Assembly (NCBI RefSeq): GCF_009193255.1 | Contig: NZ_WACG01000001.1 | Coordinates: 1,116,001-1,180,000, forward strand | Direction of reading: 5' to 3' | Length of the DNA stretch: 64,000 nt | Origin: Arthrobacter koreensis | GTDB lineage: Bacteria; Actinomycetota; Actinomycetes; Actinomycetales; Micrococcaceae | Shown here: positions 1-8,126 of the stretch, in pieces | Layout of the letters: each line of letters begins with the position of its first letter | How positions within the stretch are numbered: position 1 is the first letter of the stretch | Made by a program: the position numbers and the translations under genes | The notes under the pieces: generated by a model | The model's database searches: none | Told to the model about the DNA's origin: nothing | Seen by the model: only the letters and a program-made list of their open reading frames with translations

Positions 1-748
1 ACCAGAAGGTGTCCGCCGAGTCGACTTCCGACTCGCGCTGGGCCTGGTAGCTGATCAGGTCCTGCTTGGTGACCTCGCCGCCGGCGCCGGTGGCAGGGAC
101 GTCGGCAAGGTTGATGCCGAGGTCCTTGGCCGCCTTACGGACCGGGGGTTTGGCCAGCACGCGCTGGATGAGCTGGTTGAAGCGGTCCTGTACCGCGGCA
201 CCGGCCGCGCCTGCAGCCGCTACGGCAGCTCCGCGGGGATCCGGCCGGCTGGCAGCGGCACGGGGCGCGTCGGCCGGCCGGGGGGCCTCAGCCGGCGCGT
301 CGGCCGGCCGGGGGGCCTCAGCCGGCGCTTCGGGGGCCGCCGGTACGGCCGTGGCCCGGCTGCGCCGCGGACGGCGGCGGACGGCGTCGGCCTTGGGTCC
401 GGTTCCGGTGAGCGACGACGACGGCGGGCCGTCGGCGACTGCCGGTTCGGTGTCGGCGGCTTCCTTCACCTTGCCGGATGCCTTGGCCGGGGTCTTCCCG
501 CCCGCCCCGGCTGGTGAGACCTGGAAGATGGGCGTGCCAACCTCCACCGTGGCGCCTTCTTCGACGAGGATCCCGCTGACCGTCCCGGCGAACGGCGAGG
601 GCAGTTCCACCAGTGACTTGGCGGTCTCGATCTCCACGATCACGTCATTGACGGCAACCGTGTCACCTTCCTTGACCCGCCACTGGACGATCTCTGCCTC
701 GGTGAGGCCTTCCCCGACGTCGGGCAGTTTGAATGTTTTTTCAGTCAT
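1..748 (-). CDS. Dihydrolipoamide acyltransferase E2 of branched-chain 2-oxoacid dehydrogenase (partial)
   Basis: This is the N-terminal part of the E2 core; the rest lies beyond the left edge. The product starts MTEKTFKLPDVGEGLTEAEI. A lipoyl domain occupies residues 1-80, with the lipoyl-lysine motif EIETAKSLVELPS. An Ala/Pro-rich linker follows, and then a peripheral-subunit-binding domain (AKPPVRKAAKDLGINLADVPATG). E2 takes the acyl group from E1 on its lipoyl arm and passes it to CoA. The gene lies 61 bp downstream of E1beta on the same strand, so it is the third gene of the operon. The linker contains an exact 30-bp tandem duplication. The split E1alpha/E1beta arrangement argues for the branched-chain complex rather than actinobacterial pyruvate dehydrogenase; this substrate call is an inference. 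Confidence 0.9.
   Translation of the reverse strand, partial: MTEKTFKLPDVGEGLTEAEIVQWRVKEGDTVAVNDVIVEIETAKSLVELPSPFAGTVSGILVEEGATVEVGTPIFQVSPAGAGGKTPAKASGKVKEAADTEPAVADGPPSSSLTGTGPKADAVRRRPRRSRATAVPAAPEAPAEAPRPADAPAEAPRPADAPRAAASRPDPRGAAVAAAGAAGAAVQDRFNQLIQRVLAKPPVRKAAKDLGINLADVPATGAGGEVTKQDLISYQAQRESEVDSADTFW
267..326. repeat. 30-bp tandem duplication in the E2 linker
   Basis: Two exact adjacent copies of a 30-bp unit (267-296 and 297-326) are present. They duplicate a ten-residue Ala/Pro/Asp/Glu linker segment (PADAPAEAPR type). The unit is in frame, so it changes only linker length. Such linkers between the lipoyl and binding domains are flexible and tolerate expansion. Confidence 0.9.
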
Positions 749-809
749 GGCATCTCGATCTGGCGTTGGCCGGCGGACCGGCGGCGGAAGGCGTAGGGCA
801 GGTGCTCTG

Positions 810-1784
810 TCAGTAGGAGAAGACGGTGTCCAGGGCATCCATGAGCCGGTCAATGTCCGGCAGGTAGTGCTCCTCTACGGCGGCAACGGGATAGGGCATG
901 TGGAATCCGCCCACCCGCAGGACAGGCGCTTCCAGGTGCAGGAAGGCACGCTCGGCCACCCGCGACGCGATTTCTCCGCCGATCCCGCCGAAGGTGGGCG
1001 CTTCGTGCGTGACGATCAGGCGGCCGGTGCGCTGCACCGACTCAGTGACCGTGTCGAAGTCGATCGGGGAGATGGAGCGCAGGTCGATAACCTCGATGCT
1101 GCGCCCGTCCTCCGCTGCGGCCTCGGCCGCCGCCAGCGCCACCGGAACCAGAGGGCCGTAGGCGACGATCGTGGCGTCGGTTCCGGCGCGCAGGATCTGC
1201 GCCTTGTAGGGATCTCCGGACGGCGCAGTGGTGTCCACTTCGCCCTTCAGCCAGTAGCGGCGCTTGGGCTCGAACACGATCACCGGGTCCTTGCCCTGCA
1301 TGGCCTGCTGGATCATCCAGTAGCCGTCCTGCGGGTTGGACGGTGCCAGGATGCGCAGGCCCGCGGTGTGGGCGAACAGCGCTTCCGGAGACTCCGAGTG
1401 GTGCTCGATCGAACCGATGCCGCCGCCGTACGGGATCCGGATGACAACCGGCGCGCTGAGCGCGCCTTCGCTGCGGGAGTGCATCTTGGCAAGCTGCGTG
1501 GTGATCTGGTTGAACCCCGGGAAGACAAAACCGTCGAACTGGATCTCGCAGACCGGCCGGTAGCCGCGCAGTGCCAGGCCGATCGCGGTGCCGATGATGC
1601 CGGACTCGGCCAACGGCGTGTCCATGACACGGTCGGTTCCGAATTCGGCCTGCAGGCCTTCAGTGATGCGGTAGACGCCGCCAAGCGCCCCAATGTCCTC
1701 GCCCATCAGCAGGGTCTTGGGATTGGCGGCCAGGCCGGCGCGGAGCCCGGCATTGATGGCCTTCGCCATGGTCATGGTGCTCAT
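810..1784 (-). CDS. 2-oxoisovalerate dehydrogenase E1 beta subunit
   Basis: The product has 324 residues, normal for E1 beta. It holds the pyrimidine-binding transketolase fold: the N-terminal LLMGEDIGALGGVYRITEGL, then the conserved AESGIIGTAIGLALRGYRPV and the glycine-rich PYGGGIGSIEHHSESPEA. With E1 alpha it decarboxylates branched-chain 2-oxo acids using thiamine diphosphate and acylates the E2 lipoyl group. The ATG overlaps the E1 alpha stop by four bases (ATGA), so translation is probably coupled. E2 follows 61 bp downstream. The assignment to branched-chain rather than pyruvate or acetoin substrates rests on family resemblance and on the neighbouring aminotransferase. Confidence 0.93.
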   Translation of the reverse strand: MSTMTMAKAINAGLRAGLAANPKTLLMGEDIGALGGVYRITEGLQAEFGTDRVMDTPLAESGIIGTAIGLALRGYRPVCEIQFDGFVFPGFNQITTQLAKMHSRSEGALSAPVVIRIPYGGGIGSIEHHSESPEALFAHTAGLRILAPSNPQDGYWMIQQAMQGKDPVIVFEPKRRYWLKGEVDTTAPSGDPYKAQILRAGTDATIVAYGPLVPVALAAAEAAAEDGRSIEVIDLRSISPIDFDTVTESVQRTGRLIVTHEAPTFGGIGGEIASRVAERAFLHLEAPVLRVGGFHMPYPVAAVEEHYLPDIDRLMDALDTVFSY

Positions 1785-2986
1785 GCGCCGACCTCTTCCT
1801 CGGTGTCGTTGCCGGACCCTGCGTCGGCGAATCCGTCCTCGTACGCCTTGTGGAACGCCAGTTCCTCGGCAATCAGGGGGTGCGGTTCGGCGTACACGTC
1901 CGTGAACGAGTCAGCGAACGACGGCGGTTCCATGGCCTGCACGTCCGAGCGCAGTTGGGCTGCCATGTCGTCCGCCTCTGCCGCAAGGGCTGCGAAGAAG
2001 GCGTCGTCGCCGGCACCGGAGGCACGCAGGTGCTTCTCGAGGCGGGTGAGCGGGTCCCGGCCGATCCACGCCTCTTCGTCTGCGGAGAGGCGGTATTTGG
2101 TGGGGTCATCCGCGGTGGTGTGCGCACTCATCCGGTACGTGAAGGCTTCGATGAGCACCGGGCCGTTGCCGCTGCGGGCGTGCTCAAGTGCCCACCGGGT
2201 CACGGCGTGGACAGCCAGCACGTCATTGCCGTCCACCCGGATGCCGGGGAATCCGTAGCCCTGGGCACGGTTGGCCAGCGGAATCCGGGACTGGACTTCA
2301 GTGGGGACGGAGATGGCCCAGTGGTTGTTCTGGCAGAAGAAGACCACGGGGGCGTCATAGGAGGCCGCGAAGACCATTGACTCGTGGACGTCGCCTTCGG
2401 AGCTTGCACCGTCGCCGAAGTAGGCGACCGTGGCGCCGGCCGGTGAGGACGCGTCGGCTGCGTTGTCCCGGGCCATGCCCATGGCGTAGCCCACTGCGTG
2501 GGGCACCTGGGCGGCCAGGACCAGGGTGTAGAGATGGAAGTTCGATTCGCGCGGGTCCCAGCCTCCGTGGGAAATTCCACGGAAACGCCGCAGGAGGTGG
2601 GAAAGCTGCAGGCCGCGGGTCAGCGCGACTCCGTGCTCGCGGTAAGTCGGGAAGACGTAGTCCTGCGGGGCAAGCGCCCGGCCGGAGCCGATCTGTGCGC
2701 CTTCCTGTCCGGTGAGGGGCACCCACATCACCAGTTCACCCTGGCGCTGCAGTGCAGTGGCCTCGGTGTCGAACCGGCGGATGAGGAACATGTCCCGGTA
2801 GAAGGAGCGCAGTGCCTCGCCGTCGACGTCGTCCGCGTACCGGCCGTACAGCTCGTGTCCGACGCGCTCCCCCTCGGGGGTCAGCAGCTGGACCATGCCG
2901 TCCGGTGAGCTGCCGGGGGCAGGCACCAACGTCTCATTCAGCGCCGTCGAATCGAATTCGGTGGCGGGCAAGTGCTCCAGGGCCAT
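1781..2986 (-). CDS. 2-oxoisovalerate dehydrogenase E1 alpha subunit
   Basis: The product has 401 residues. The thiamine-diphosphate motif is clear (YFGDGASSEGDVHE ... CQNNHWAIS), as is the conserved phosphorylation-loop region YRMSAHTTADDPTKYR. The first 40 or so residues form an extension ahead of the catalytic fold (RSFYRDMFLIRRFDTEATAL). E1 alpha binds the cofactor and carries out the decarboxylation of branched-chain 2-oxo acids from Val, Leu and Ile. In Gram-positive bacteria this step also supplies starters for branched fatty acids. A GAGGAG ribosome-binding site lies directly upstream of the ATG, and a good promoter lies at 3050-3078. It is the first gene of the E1alpha-E1beta-E2 operon. 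Confidence 0.94.
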   Translation of the reverse strand: MALEHLPATEFDSTALNETLVPAPGSSPDGMVQLLTPEGERVGHELYGRYADDVDGEALRSFYRDMFLIRRFDTEATALQRQGELVMWVPLTGQEGAQIGSGRALAPQDYVFPTYREHGVALTRGLQLSHLLRRFRGISHGGWDPRESNFHLYTLVLAAQVPHAVGYAMGMARDNAADASSPAGATVAYFGDGASSEGDVHESMVFAASYDAPVVFFCQNNHWAISVPTEVQSRIPLANRAQGYGFPGIRVDGNDVLAVHAVTRWALEHARSGNGPVLIEAFTYRMSAHTTADDPTKYRLSADEEAWIGRDPLTRLEKHLRASGAGDDAFFAALAAEADDMAAQLRSDVQAMEPPSFADSFTDVYAEPHPLIAEELAFHKAYEDGFADAGSGNDTEEEVGA

Positions 2987-3049
2987 ACCTCTCCTCGCCG
3001 GGGCGGACTTTCGGGTCCGGCCCCCGCTAGAAATATGCCGCTCAGGGAA

Positions 3050-3078
3050 TATGTACCCTTTGTGGCATATATGTGGAA
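3050..3078 (-). promoter_or_regulatory. Promoter of the branched-chain dehydrogenase operon
   Basis: Read on the minus strand, a TTCCAC box (-35) is separated by exactly 17 bp from TACATA (-10), about 65 bp upstream of the E1 alpha start. The intergenic stretch is markedly AT-richer than its surroundings and includes a CATATATG palindrome (3066-3073) inside the spacer, a possible regulator site. This is sequence inference only. Confidence 0.5.
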
Positions 3079-3131
3079 GTTACTTCCCACAGCCTAGCGA
3101 GGGCCGGGGCCCCAAAAGCACTCAGGACACG

Positions 3132-4271
3132 CTAGGAAACGCGGGGGCCTTTTGTATAGGTTGCACATAAAGCGAGGAATCGGCTGTTGGCTTCCTCCTC
3201 ACCAATGGTCACCCGCATGCCTTCGGTCCCGAAGGCACGTACCGCCAGCGCCTGCTGCTCCGCCAGCACTGCAAACTCGGGGGTATTCTCCCCCAGTTCC
3301 AGCCAGACGAAGTTGCCTTCAGCCTGCGGGATGGCCCAGCCCAGTGCCTTCAGCCCTTCAACCACGCGGGTCCTTTCGGCTACCAGCGCTTGTATTCTTT
3401 CCACAACTTCGTCGTGGTGCTGCAGGGAGGCAATCGCGGCCTGCTCGGCGATCTGGGAAACGGCGAACGGCACGGCGGTAACGCGGAGGTACTGCGTCAG
3501 GTGCGGATGGGAAATCGAATAGCCCACGCGCAGGCCGGCCAGCCCTGCGCCCTTGGAGAAGGTACGCAGCACAACGGCATTCTGGTGCCGGCGGTAGATC
3601 TCCACACCGTTGACGGCGTCCGGATCACGCACGAAGTCCTCATACGCTTCGTCGATCACGACGATCACGTCCGAGGGGACCTTCGCGAGGAATCCCTCTA
3701 CTTCTTCGGTACTGAGCACCGGGCCGGTGGGGTTGTTGGGAGTGCACAGCAGGACCATCCTTGTGCGCTCGGTGACAGCGGCAGCCATCGCCTCAAGGTC
3801 ATGGCGCCCGTCGGCAAGCAGCGGAACCTGCACGCTGCGGGCCCCGGAAAGACCGACTGAAATGGGGTAGGCCTCGAAGGAGCGCCACGGGTAGATCACC
3901 TCGTCCTGGGTGCCGTCTTCCCGCTGCCCGGCGAAAGTGGCCAGGAGCTGGTTCAGTGCGCCAAGGCTTCCACCGCCGGTGACGATGTCTTCGGCGGGCA
4001 CATCAAGGAAGGAGGCCAGTTCCGTCCGCAGCGCCGTTGCCAGCGGATCGGGGTAGCGGTTTACGTTCGGGTGGGCAGCAATAGCTTCCAGGACTGAAGG
4101 CAGCGGCGGAAAGGGGTTCTCGTTCGAGGAGAGCTTGTAGCTCTGCAGCCCTTCAATTGCCACGGGCGGCTTTCCGGCAGCGTAGCGCGGCAGGCGGTCA
4201 ACGACCGGGCGCGGGCTGATCGTGTGCGCCTCTCCTGCCACAGCACTGGTGTCATTCTCGGTAGTGGTCAT
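3132..4271 (-). CDS. Histidinol-phosphate/aromatic aminotransferase-type PLP enzyme
   Basis: The 379-residue protein is a fold-type I PLP aminotransferase of the HisC/Pat group. Visible motifs are SSNENPFPPLPSV near the N-terminus, CTPNNPTGP, VVIDEAYEDFVRD, and the PLP-lysine motif RTFSKGAGLAGLRVGY around residue 240. It moves amino groups between 2-oxoglutarate/glutamate and either imidazole-acetol phosphate or aromatic 2-oxo acids. The second role (phenylalanine/aromatic aminotransferase) fits better here, because no his genes are nearby and an oxo-acid dehydrogenase operon follows on the same strand after 145 bp. A TAGTCT hexamer sits only 6 nt before the ATG and no Shine-Dalgarno is seen, so the mRNA may be leaderless. 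Confidence 0.85.
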   Translation of the reverse strand: MTTTENDTSAVAGEAHTISPRPVVDRLPRYAAGKPPVAIEGLQSYKLSSNENPFPPLPSVLEAIAAHPNVNRYPDPLATALRTELASFLDVPAEDIVTGGGSLGALNQLLATFAGQREDGTQDEVIYPWRSFEAYPISVGLSGARSVQVPLLADGRHDLEAMAAAVTERTRMVLLCTPNNPTGPVLSTEEVEGFLAKVPSDVIVVIDEAYEDFVRDPDAVNGVEIYRRHQNAVVLRTFSKGAGLAGLRVGYSISHPHLTQYLRVTAVPFAVSQIAEQAAIASLQHHDEVVERIQALVAERTRVVEGLKALGWAIPQAEGNFVWLELGENTPEFAVLAEQQALAVRAFGTEGMRVTIGEEEANSRFLALCATYTKGPRVS

Positions 4272-4385
4272 GGCTTAAGACTAGTCCGGATTCACGGGTG
4301 CTCATGTGACGGAACGCACAGATGCTCTCCGGGCCGAATCGCTGCAGGGCTTTGGCCGCGCCGGCGGCTGTGCCAGCATTAGGGC

Positions 4386-4784
4386 ATGCGCCTAGTGCTG
4401 AGAGTCCTCATCAACGCCCTCGCCCTATGGGTTGCCGCGTGGGCACTGCCCGGGATCACCGTAGGGGAAGCCGGTGCACCGGCTACCGGCAACACCACCT
4501 TCGACATTGTGCTGGCATACCTCTTCATCGGCCTGGTGTTCGGAGTCGTGAACGCCCTGGTGCGTCCCATCGTCCGGCTGCTCGCCCTTCCGCTGACCAT
4601 CCTGACCCTTGGCCTGTTCACGGTGATCATCAATGCGGCCATGCTGATGCTCACTGCGTGGCTCACCAGCTTCACTCCGGTGCATTTCGAGATTGATTCA
4701 TTCTTCTGGACGGCAATCTTCGCCTCGATCATCATCTCCCTGGTCTCGCTGGTGGCCGGTTCACTGGCGGGCACCCGCCGCTAA
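4386..4784 (+). CDS. Phage-holin-family (DUF360-like) small membrane protein
   Basis: The product has 132 residues with about four hydrophobic segments. It shows the family pattern LYLFIGLVFGVVNALVRPI-type: here FIGLVFGVVNALVRPIVRLL followed by LPLTILTLGLFTVIINAAML. It resembles the Phage_holin_4_2 Pfam family, which is chromosomal and widespread in actinobacteria and cyanobacteria and has no proven holin function. It is divergent from the aminotransferase. Its TAA stop shares bases with the stop of the convergent esterase gene (CTAA at 4781-4784). Nothing here suggests a prophage. Confidence 0.82.
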   Translation: MRLVLRVLINALALWVAAWALPGITVGEAGAPATGNTTFDIVLAYLFIGLVFGVVNALVRPIVRLLALPLTILTLGLFTVIINAAMLMLTAWLTSFTPVHFEIDSFFWTAIFASIIISLVSLVAGSLAGTRR

Positions 4785-6127
4785 TCCCTGCCGGGAGGCA
4801 CCCTGCGGGGCGCCGCGGGACTGGGCTCCGGCGCTTTCGGCACTACCTGCAGGGCCGGCCGGCGTTCCCTGCGCCGGAAGCGGTAGAGCTCCCGGGACGC
4901 GGTGCTTCCCGCACCCACCACAGCGCCCGCGCCCGCCAGGGATGCGCGGAGCGATGGGTCTGCGCTGCCGTCCGCAACCTCGGCTCCCTCCAGATAGACG
5001 GGCAGTTTGTGGGCCGGGCCCAGTCCGCTGTCTCCAGCCACCGGGGCGTCGCCGGTGAGGGTCAGGGTCACGCGGTTAAATGCGTCGGGGTTGGACGTGC
5101 CGTCCGCTCCCGGCACCCAGTCCTGCGCATGTTCAAGGTGCAGGGCCTGGACCTCCCGCGGGATCGCGGCATCACCGGCCGGGGCACCCGCGGTCAGGAC
5201 GTAACGGACATCCAGCCCCTCCGTTTCCCGCAGGTAGCCGGCCGTGTTGGCAGCATGGATGCCGCCCTGGCTGTAGCCCACGAGGATCACGGAGTCTCCC
5301 GCTTCCGCTTTGGCCTGCCGCAGTGCCTCTGCCACGGCCGCAGCGACAAACCGGCTTTCTGCTGCCCGGCCCTCGGCGTTGCCGTAGTTGTCGAACGGGT
5401 TGTCCCCCGCGGCCCCTGAACCCGGCTGCGTTCCCGGGATTGTCACCACGAAAACCTGCCCCGGGCCTGCGCTTCCGTCCGTTGTTTCCAGGCGCAGCAC
5501 CTCCACCACACCGGGGTCATCCTCCCGCAGCAGCACGGCGCTCCGCTCCAGCAGTCCAGCTGCGGTTCCGGAAACCTGGACCGTTTCGGCCGTGCCGTCC
5601 GCCGCCCGGACCCGCTCCACCTCGATTTCCCGCAGGGCGCTCCGCCCGCCCAGCATCCCTGCCAGCGCCAGGAGTGCGGGAGTGTCCACGAGCCGCAGCG
5701 GCAGGGACTCCACCCAGCGCAGCTTCGGAAATCCGCCGGGGCCGGCATCCAGGAACGCGAGTCCCGCGGGCAGCAGCCCGGGCAGCCCGCCAAGGCGTTC
5801 GGCACGCCCCTCCGCATCCCGGTAGTTGGCTGCCGCAGTCCGCAGCCCGGAGGCCGCTTCCTCGGCTGCCTGAATGCACGCGCGCAGCAGGAAGACAGCA
5901 CGGTCAAGTTCCACCCTGGCTGTTTCGGCTGCGGAGGCAGGCTGCGTCCGGTTCCAGGCAGCCTCCTCCCCACAGACCCGCTGCAGGCCGGCGCCAATGT
6001 CCCGCAAGGTTCCGGCGATGGCCTCAAGGCGCCCGGCGCGGATCTCCAGCGCGTCGAACTCCACGAGGATGCTGTTCTGCCCGCCCCGGACCTGGTACGC
6101 CGGCGGCAGCGGACACGTGCCGCTCAT
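4781..6127 (-). CDS. WXG-associated alpha/beta-hydrolase (esterase-like)
   Basis: The product has about 448 residues. The first 120 or so are helical and Ala/Arg/Glu-rich, resembling WXG100-type coiled regions. The rest holds an alpha/beta-hydrolase fold with the nucleophile elbow VILVGYSQGGIHAAN near residue 280. Candidate acid and histidine residues lie in HAQDWVPGAD and GPAHKLPVY. No signal peptide is seen. The ATG at 6127 overlaps the upstream small gene by ATGA and was chosen over an in-frame GTG at 6136. The pairing with a small helical protein suggests a type VII secretion-like (ESX) cargo pair or a paired toxin-like enzyme. The substrate is unknown. Confidence 0.72.
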   Translation of the reverse strand: MSGTCPLPPAYQVRGGQNSILVEFDALEIRAGRLEAIAGTLRDIGAGLQRVCGEEAAWNRTQPASAAETARVELDRAVFLLRACIQAAEEAASGLRTAAANYRDAEGRAERLGGLPGLLPAGLAFLDAGPGGFPKLRWVESLPLRLVDTPALLALAGMLGGRSALREIEVERVRAADGTAETVQVSGTAAGLLERSAVLLREDDPGVVEVLRLETTDGSAGPGQVFVVTIPGTQPGSGAAGDNPFDNYGNAEGRAAESRFVAAAVAEALRQAKAEAGDSVILVGYSQGGIHAANTAGYLRETEGLDVRYVLTAGAPAGDAAIPREVQALHLEHAQDWVPGADGTSNPDAFNRVTLTLTGDAPVAGDSGLGPAHKLPVYLEGAEVADGSADPSLRASLAGAGAVVGAGSTASRELYRFRRRERRPALQVVPKAPEPSPAAPRRVPPGRD

Positions 6128-6399
6128 TCCAGCCACCCCTGTTCTTCGAACTGTTCAGCAGCGGAAACAGCACGCCGGGCAGATGCTGCCCGCTCCAGGG
6201 CCTCCAGGCAGACCCCCAATTCAAGGGCCAGCCGGTAAACCCGGTCACGGAATGCCGCGCCGGCCGCAGACCTCCACTGCTCCTCATCCCCGTTCCCCAA
6301 TTCACGCTGCAGGCGGCGCAGCTCCGCCGCATGCTGCTCGAGCAGCTCCGCCGTTTCCCCTGCCCTGAGCGCCTGGGCCGCTGCGTCCCCGCCTGTCAC
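6124..6399 (-). CDS. Small WXG100-like helical protein
   Basis: The product has about 91 residues beginning VTGGDAAAQALRAGETAELL (GTG start, with AGGA 6-8 nt upstream). It is almost all helix-forming. It has a central turn-like motif EEQWRSAAGAAFRDRVYRLA, which resembles the W-x-S-x-A-A-x-x-F variant of WXG100 proteins. Longer in-frame starts exist up to 6546, but that extension is Arg/Pro-rich and unlike the family. The gene overlaps the downstream esterase gene by four bases, so the two are co-translated. Function is unknown. The motif is suggestive, but the classical WxG is not exact. Confidence 0.6.
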   Translation of the reverse strand: MTGGDAAAQALRAGETAELLEQHAAELRRLQRELGNGDEEQWRSAAGAAFRDRVYRLALELGVCLEALERAASARRAVSAAEQFEEQGWLE

Positions 6400-6628
6400 G
6401 TGTTTTCCTGCCTGTCCTGCCGGCCGTTCATGCCGCCGCCGAATTGGTTCCGGGGCGGACCGGCGGTCCTGTTCCGCCGGGAAGCCAACTCTAGGCAGCC
6501 GCGGGCCTGCCGCCGTCGTCCGCTCCCCTGCCGGGGAAACCGGCACTCGTTCGGATCATTGTGGAGGGCAGCTGGAGCGCCCTGTCACGGAATCGGCTCC
6601 GGCGCGGGACCATGGAAGAATTGGCCCC

Positions 6629-8053
6629 ATGGCCGATTCTTCTTCCGCTCCCCGCGTGTCCCTTGCCGCCGTGACCCCCGCAATCGCACTGGGTCCCCTG
6701 GACGGCCGGTACCGCTCCGCCACCGCACCGCTGGTTGACTACCTCTCCGAAGCTGCGCTGAACCGCGACCGTACGCACGTTGAGGTCGAGTGGCTGATCC
6801 ACCTCACCTCCAACGCCGTGCTCCCGGGCACCTCGCCGCTGTCCGCCGAGCAGCAGGCACAGCTGCGCGAAATCGTCTCCGGATTCGACGGCAACTCCGT
6901 CAACGAGCTGGCGGAGATCGAGCAGGTCACCGTCCACGACGTGAAGGCCGTTGAGTACTACATTGGCCGCCGGCTGGCCGCGATAGGCATCGAGAACCTC
7001 ACCGCGCTGGTGCACTTCGGCTGCACCTCGGAAGACATCAACAACCTCTCCTACGCCCTGGGTGTCAAGGGTGCCGTGGAGAACGTCTGGCTGCCGGCGG
7101 CCCGGAAGATGGTGGCCCAGATCGCCGCCATGGCAGAGGCAACCCGTGCCGTTCCGATGCTCTCCCGCACGCACGGCCAGCCCGCCACTCCCACCACCCT
7201 GGGCAAGGAACTGGCCGTCACGGTGCACCGCCTGACCCGCCAGCTGAACCACGTTGCCGGCACCGAGTTCCTGGGCAAGATCAACGGCGCCACCGGCACC
7301 TACGCCGCGCACTACGCCTCCGTCCCGAACGCCGACTGGCAGCAGGTGGCAAAGTCCTTCGTCGAGGGTCTCGGCCTGACCTGGAACCCGCTCACCACCC
7401 AGATCGAGTCGCATGACTGGCAGGCGGAGCTCTACGCGGACATGGCCCGCTTCAACCGGATCCTGCACAACTTCTGCACGGATGTCTGGAGCTACATCTC
7501 CATCGGCTACTTCGCCCAGGTCCCCGTTGCCGGCGCCACCGGCTCCTCCACCATGCCGCACAAGGTGAACCCGATCCGCTTCGAGAACGCCGAAGCGAAC
7601 CTTGAAATCTCCAACGGCCTGCTGGACACCCTGGCCTCCACGCTGGTTACTTCCCGCTGGCAGCGCGACCTTACGGACTCCTCCTCGCAGCGGAACATCG
7701 GCGTCGCGTTCGGGCACTCGCTGCTGGCGATCTCCAACGTTGCCAAGGGCCTGGAGCGCCTGAACGTTGCCGAAGACGTGCTGGCCGCGGACCTGGACAC
7801 CAACTGGGAGGTCCTTGGCGAAGCGATCCAGATGGTCATGCGCGCCGAGGCCATCGCCGGAGCACCGGGCATGGAAAACCCGTACGAGCGGCTCAAGGAG
7901 CTCACCCGCGGACACCGCGTGGACGCCGAGCGCATGAAGGAGTTCGTCTCCGGCCTGGGCCTGCCGGCCGAAGCCGAAGCACGCCTGCTCGCCCTCACCC
8001 CGGCCAGGTACATCGGCATCGCCGAGGACCTGGTGGACCACCTGCAGAAGTAG
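6629..8053 (+). CDS. purB: Adenylosuccinate lyase
   Basis: The 474-residue enzyme of the fumarase/aspartase superfamily carries the signature GSSTMPHKVNPIRFENAEAN, plus TEFLGKINGATGTYAAHYAS and ALVHFGCTSEDINNLSYA. It performs two steps of purine synthesis, splitting SAICAR to AICAR and adenylosuccinate to AMP, each with release of fumarate. Length and motifs match the E. coli-type PurB subgroup. It stands alone between a divergent small gene and the convergent rlmN gene. A long perfect hairpin follows the stop and should end transcription. Confidence 0.97.
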   Translation: MADSSSAPRVSLAAVTPAIALGPLDGRYRSATAPLVDYLSEAALNRDRTHVEVEWLIHLTSNAVLPGTSPLSAEQQAQLREIVSGFDGNSVNELAEIEQVTVHDVKAVEYYIGRRLAAIGIENLTALVHFGCTSEDINNLSYALGVKGAVENVWLPAARKMVAQIAAMAEATRAVPMLSRTHGQPATPTTLGKELAVTVHRLTRQLNHVAGTEFLGKINGATGTYAAHYASVPNADWQQVAKSFVEGLGLTWNPLTTQIESHDWQAELYADMARFNRILHNFCTDVWSYISIGYFAQVPVAGATGSSTMPHKVNPIRFENAEANLEISNGLLDTLASTLVTSRWQRDLTDSSSQRNIGVAFGHSLLAISNVAKGLERLNVAEDVLAADLDTNWEVLGEAIQMVMRAEAIAGAPGMENPYERLKELTRGHRVDAERMKEFVSGLGLPAEAEARLLALTPARYIGIAEDLVDHLQK

Positions 8054-8069
8054 GACCCCACAGACAAAC

Positions 8070-8111
8070 GACGGCGGGAGGCCGGGTTCGCGAACCCGGC
8101 CTCCCGCCGTC
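8070..8111. terminator. Perfect 21-bp inverted repeat between purB and rlmN
   Basis: Positions 8070-8090 and 8091-8111 are exact reverse complements with no spacer, rich in G and C. The element sits 16 bp after the purB stop and 15 bp after the rlmN stop, so it can act for both converging transcripts. There is no long T run, so termination efficiency is not certain. Confidence 0.8.
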
Positions 8112-8126
8112 ATTGTTCAGGGGTTC

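Noticed and set aside
66-2258. Very long open frame (730 codons) on the plus strand over the dehydrogenase operon
   Set aside because: It is antisense to E2, E1 beta and E1 alpha, whose motifs are unmistakable. Its translation is low-complexity Arg/Ala/Ser/Gly text. Such shadows are usual in GC-rich genomes.
4386-4784. Prophage holin
   Set aside because: The family is chromosomal in many bacteria, and no other phage gene is nearby.
5080-6738. 552-codon frame on the plus strand over the esterase gene
   Set aside because: Pro/Arg-rich translation with no domain. It lies opposite a gene with a clear hydrolase motif.
6491-8113. 540-codon frame on the minus strand over purB
   Set aside because: It is antisense to purB. 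No domain or plausible start.
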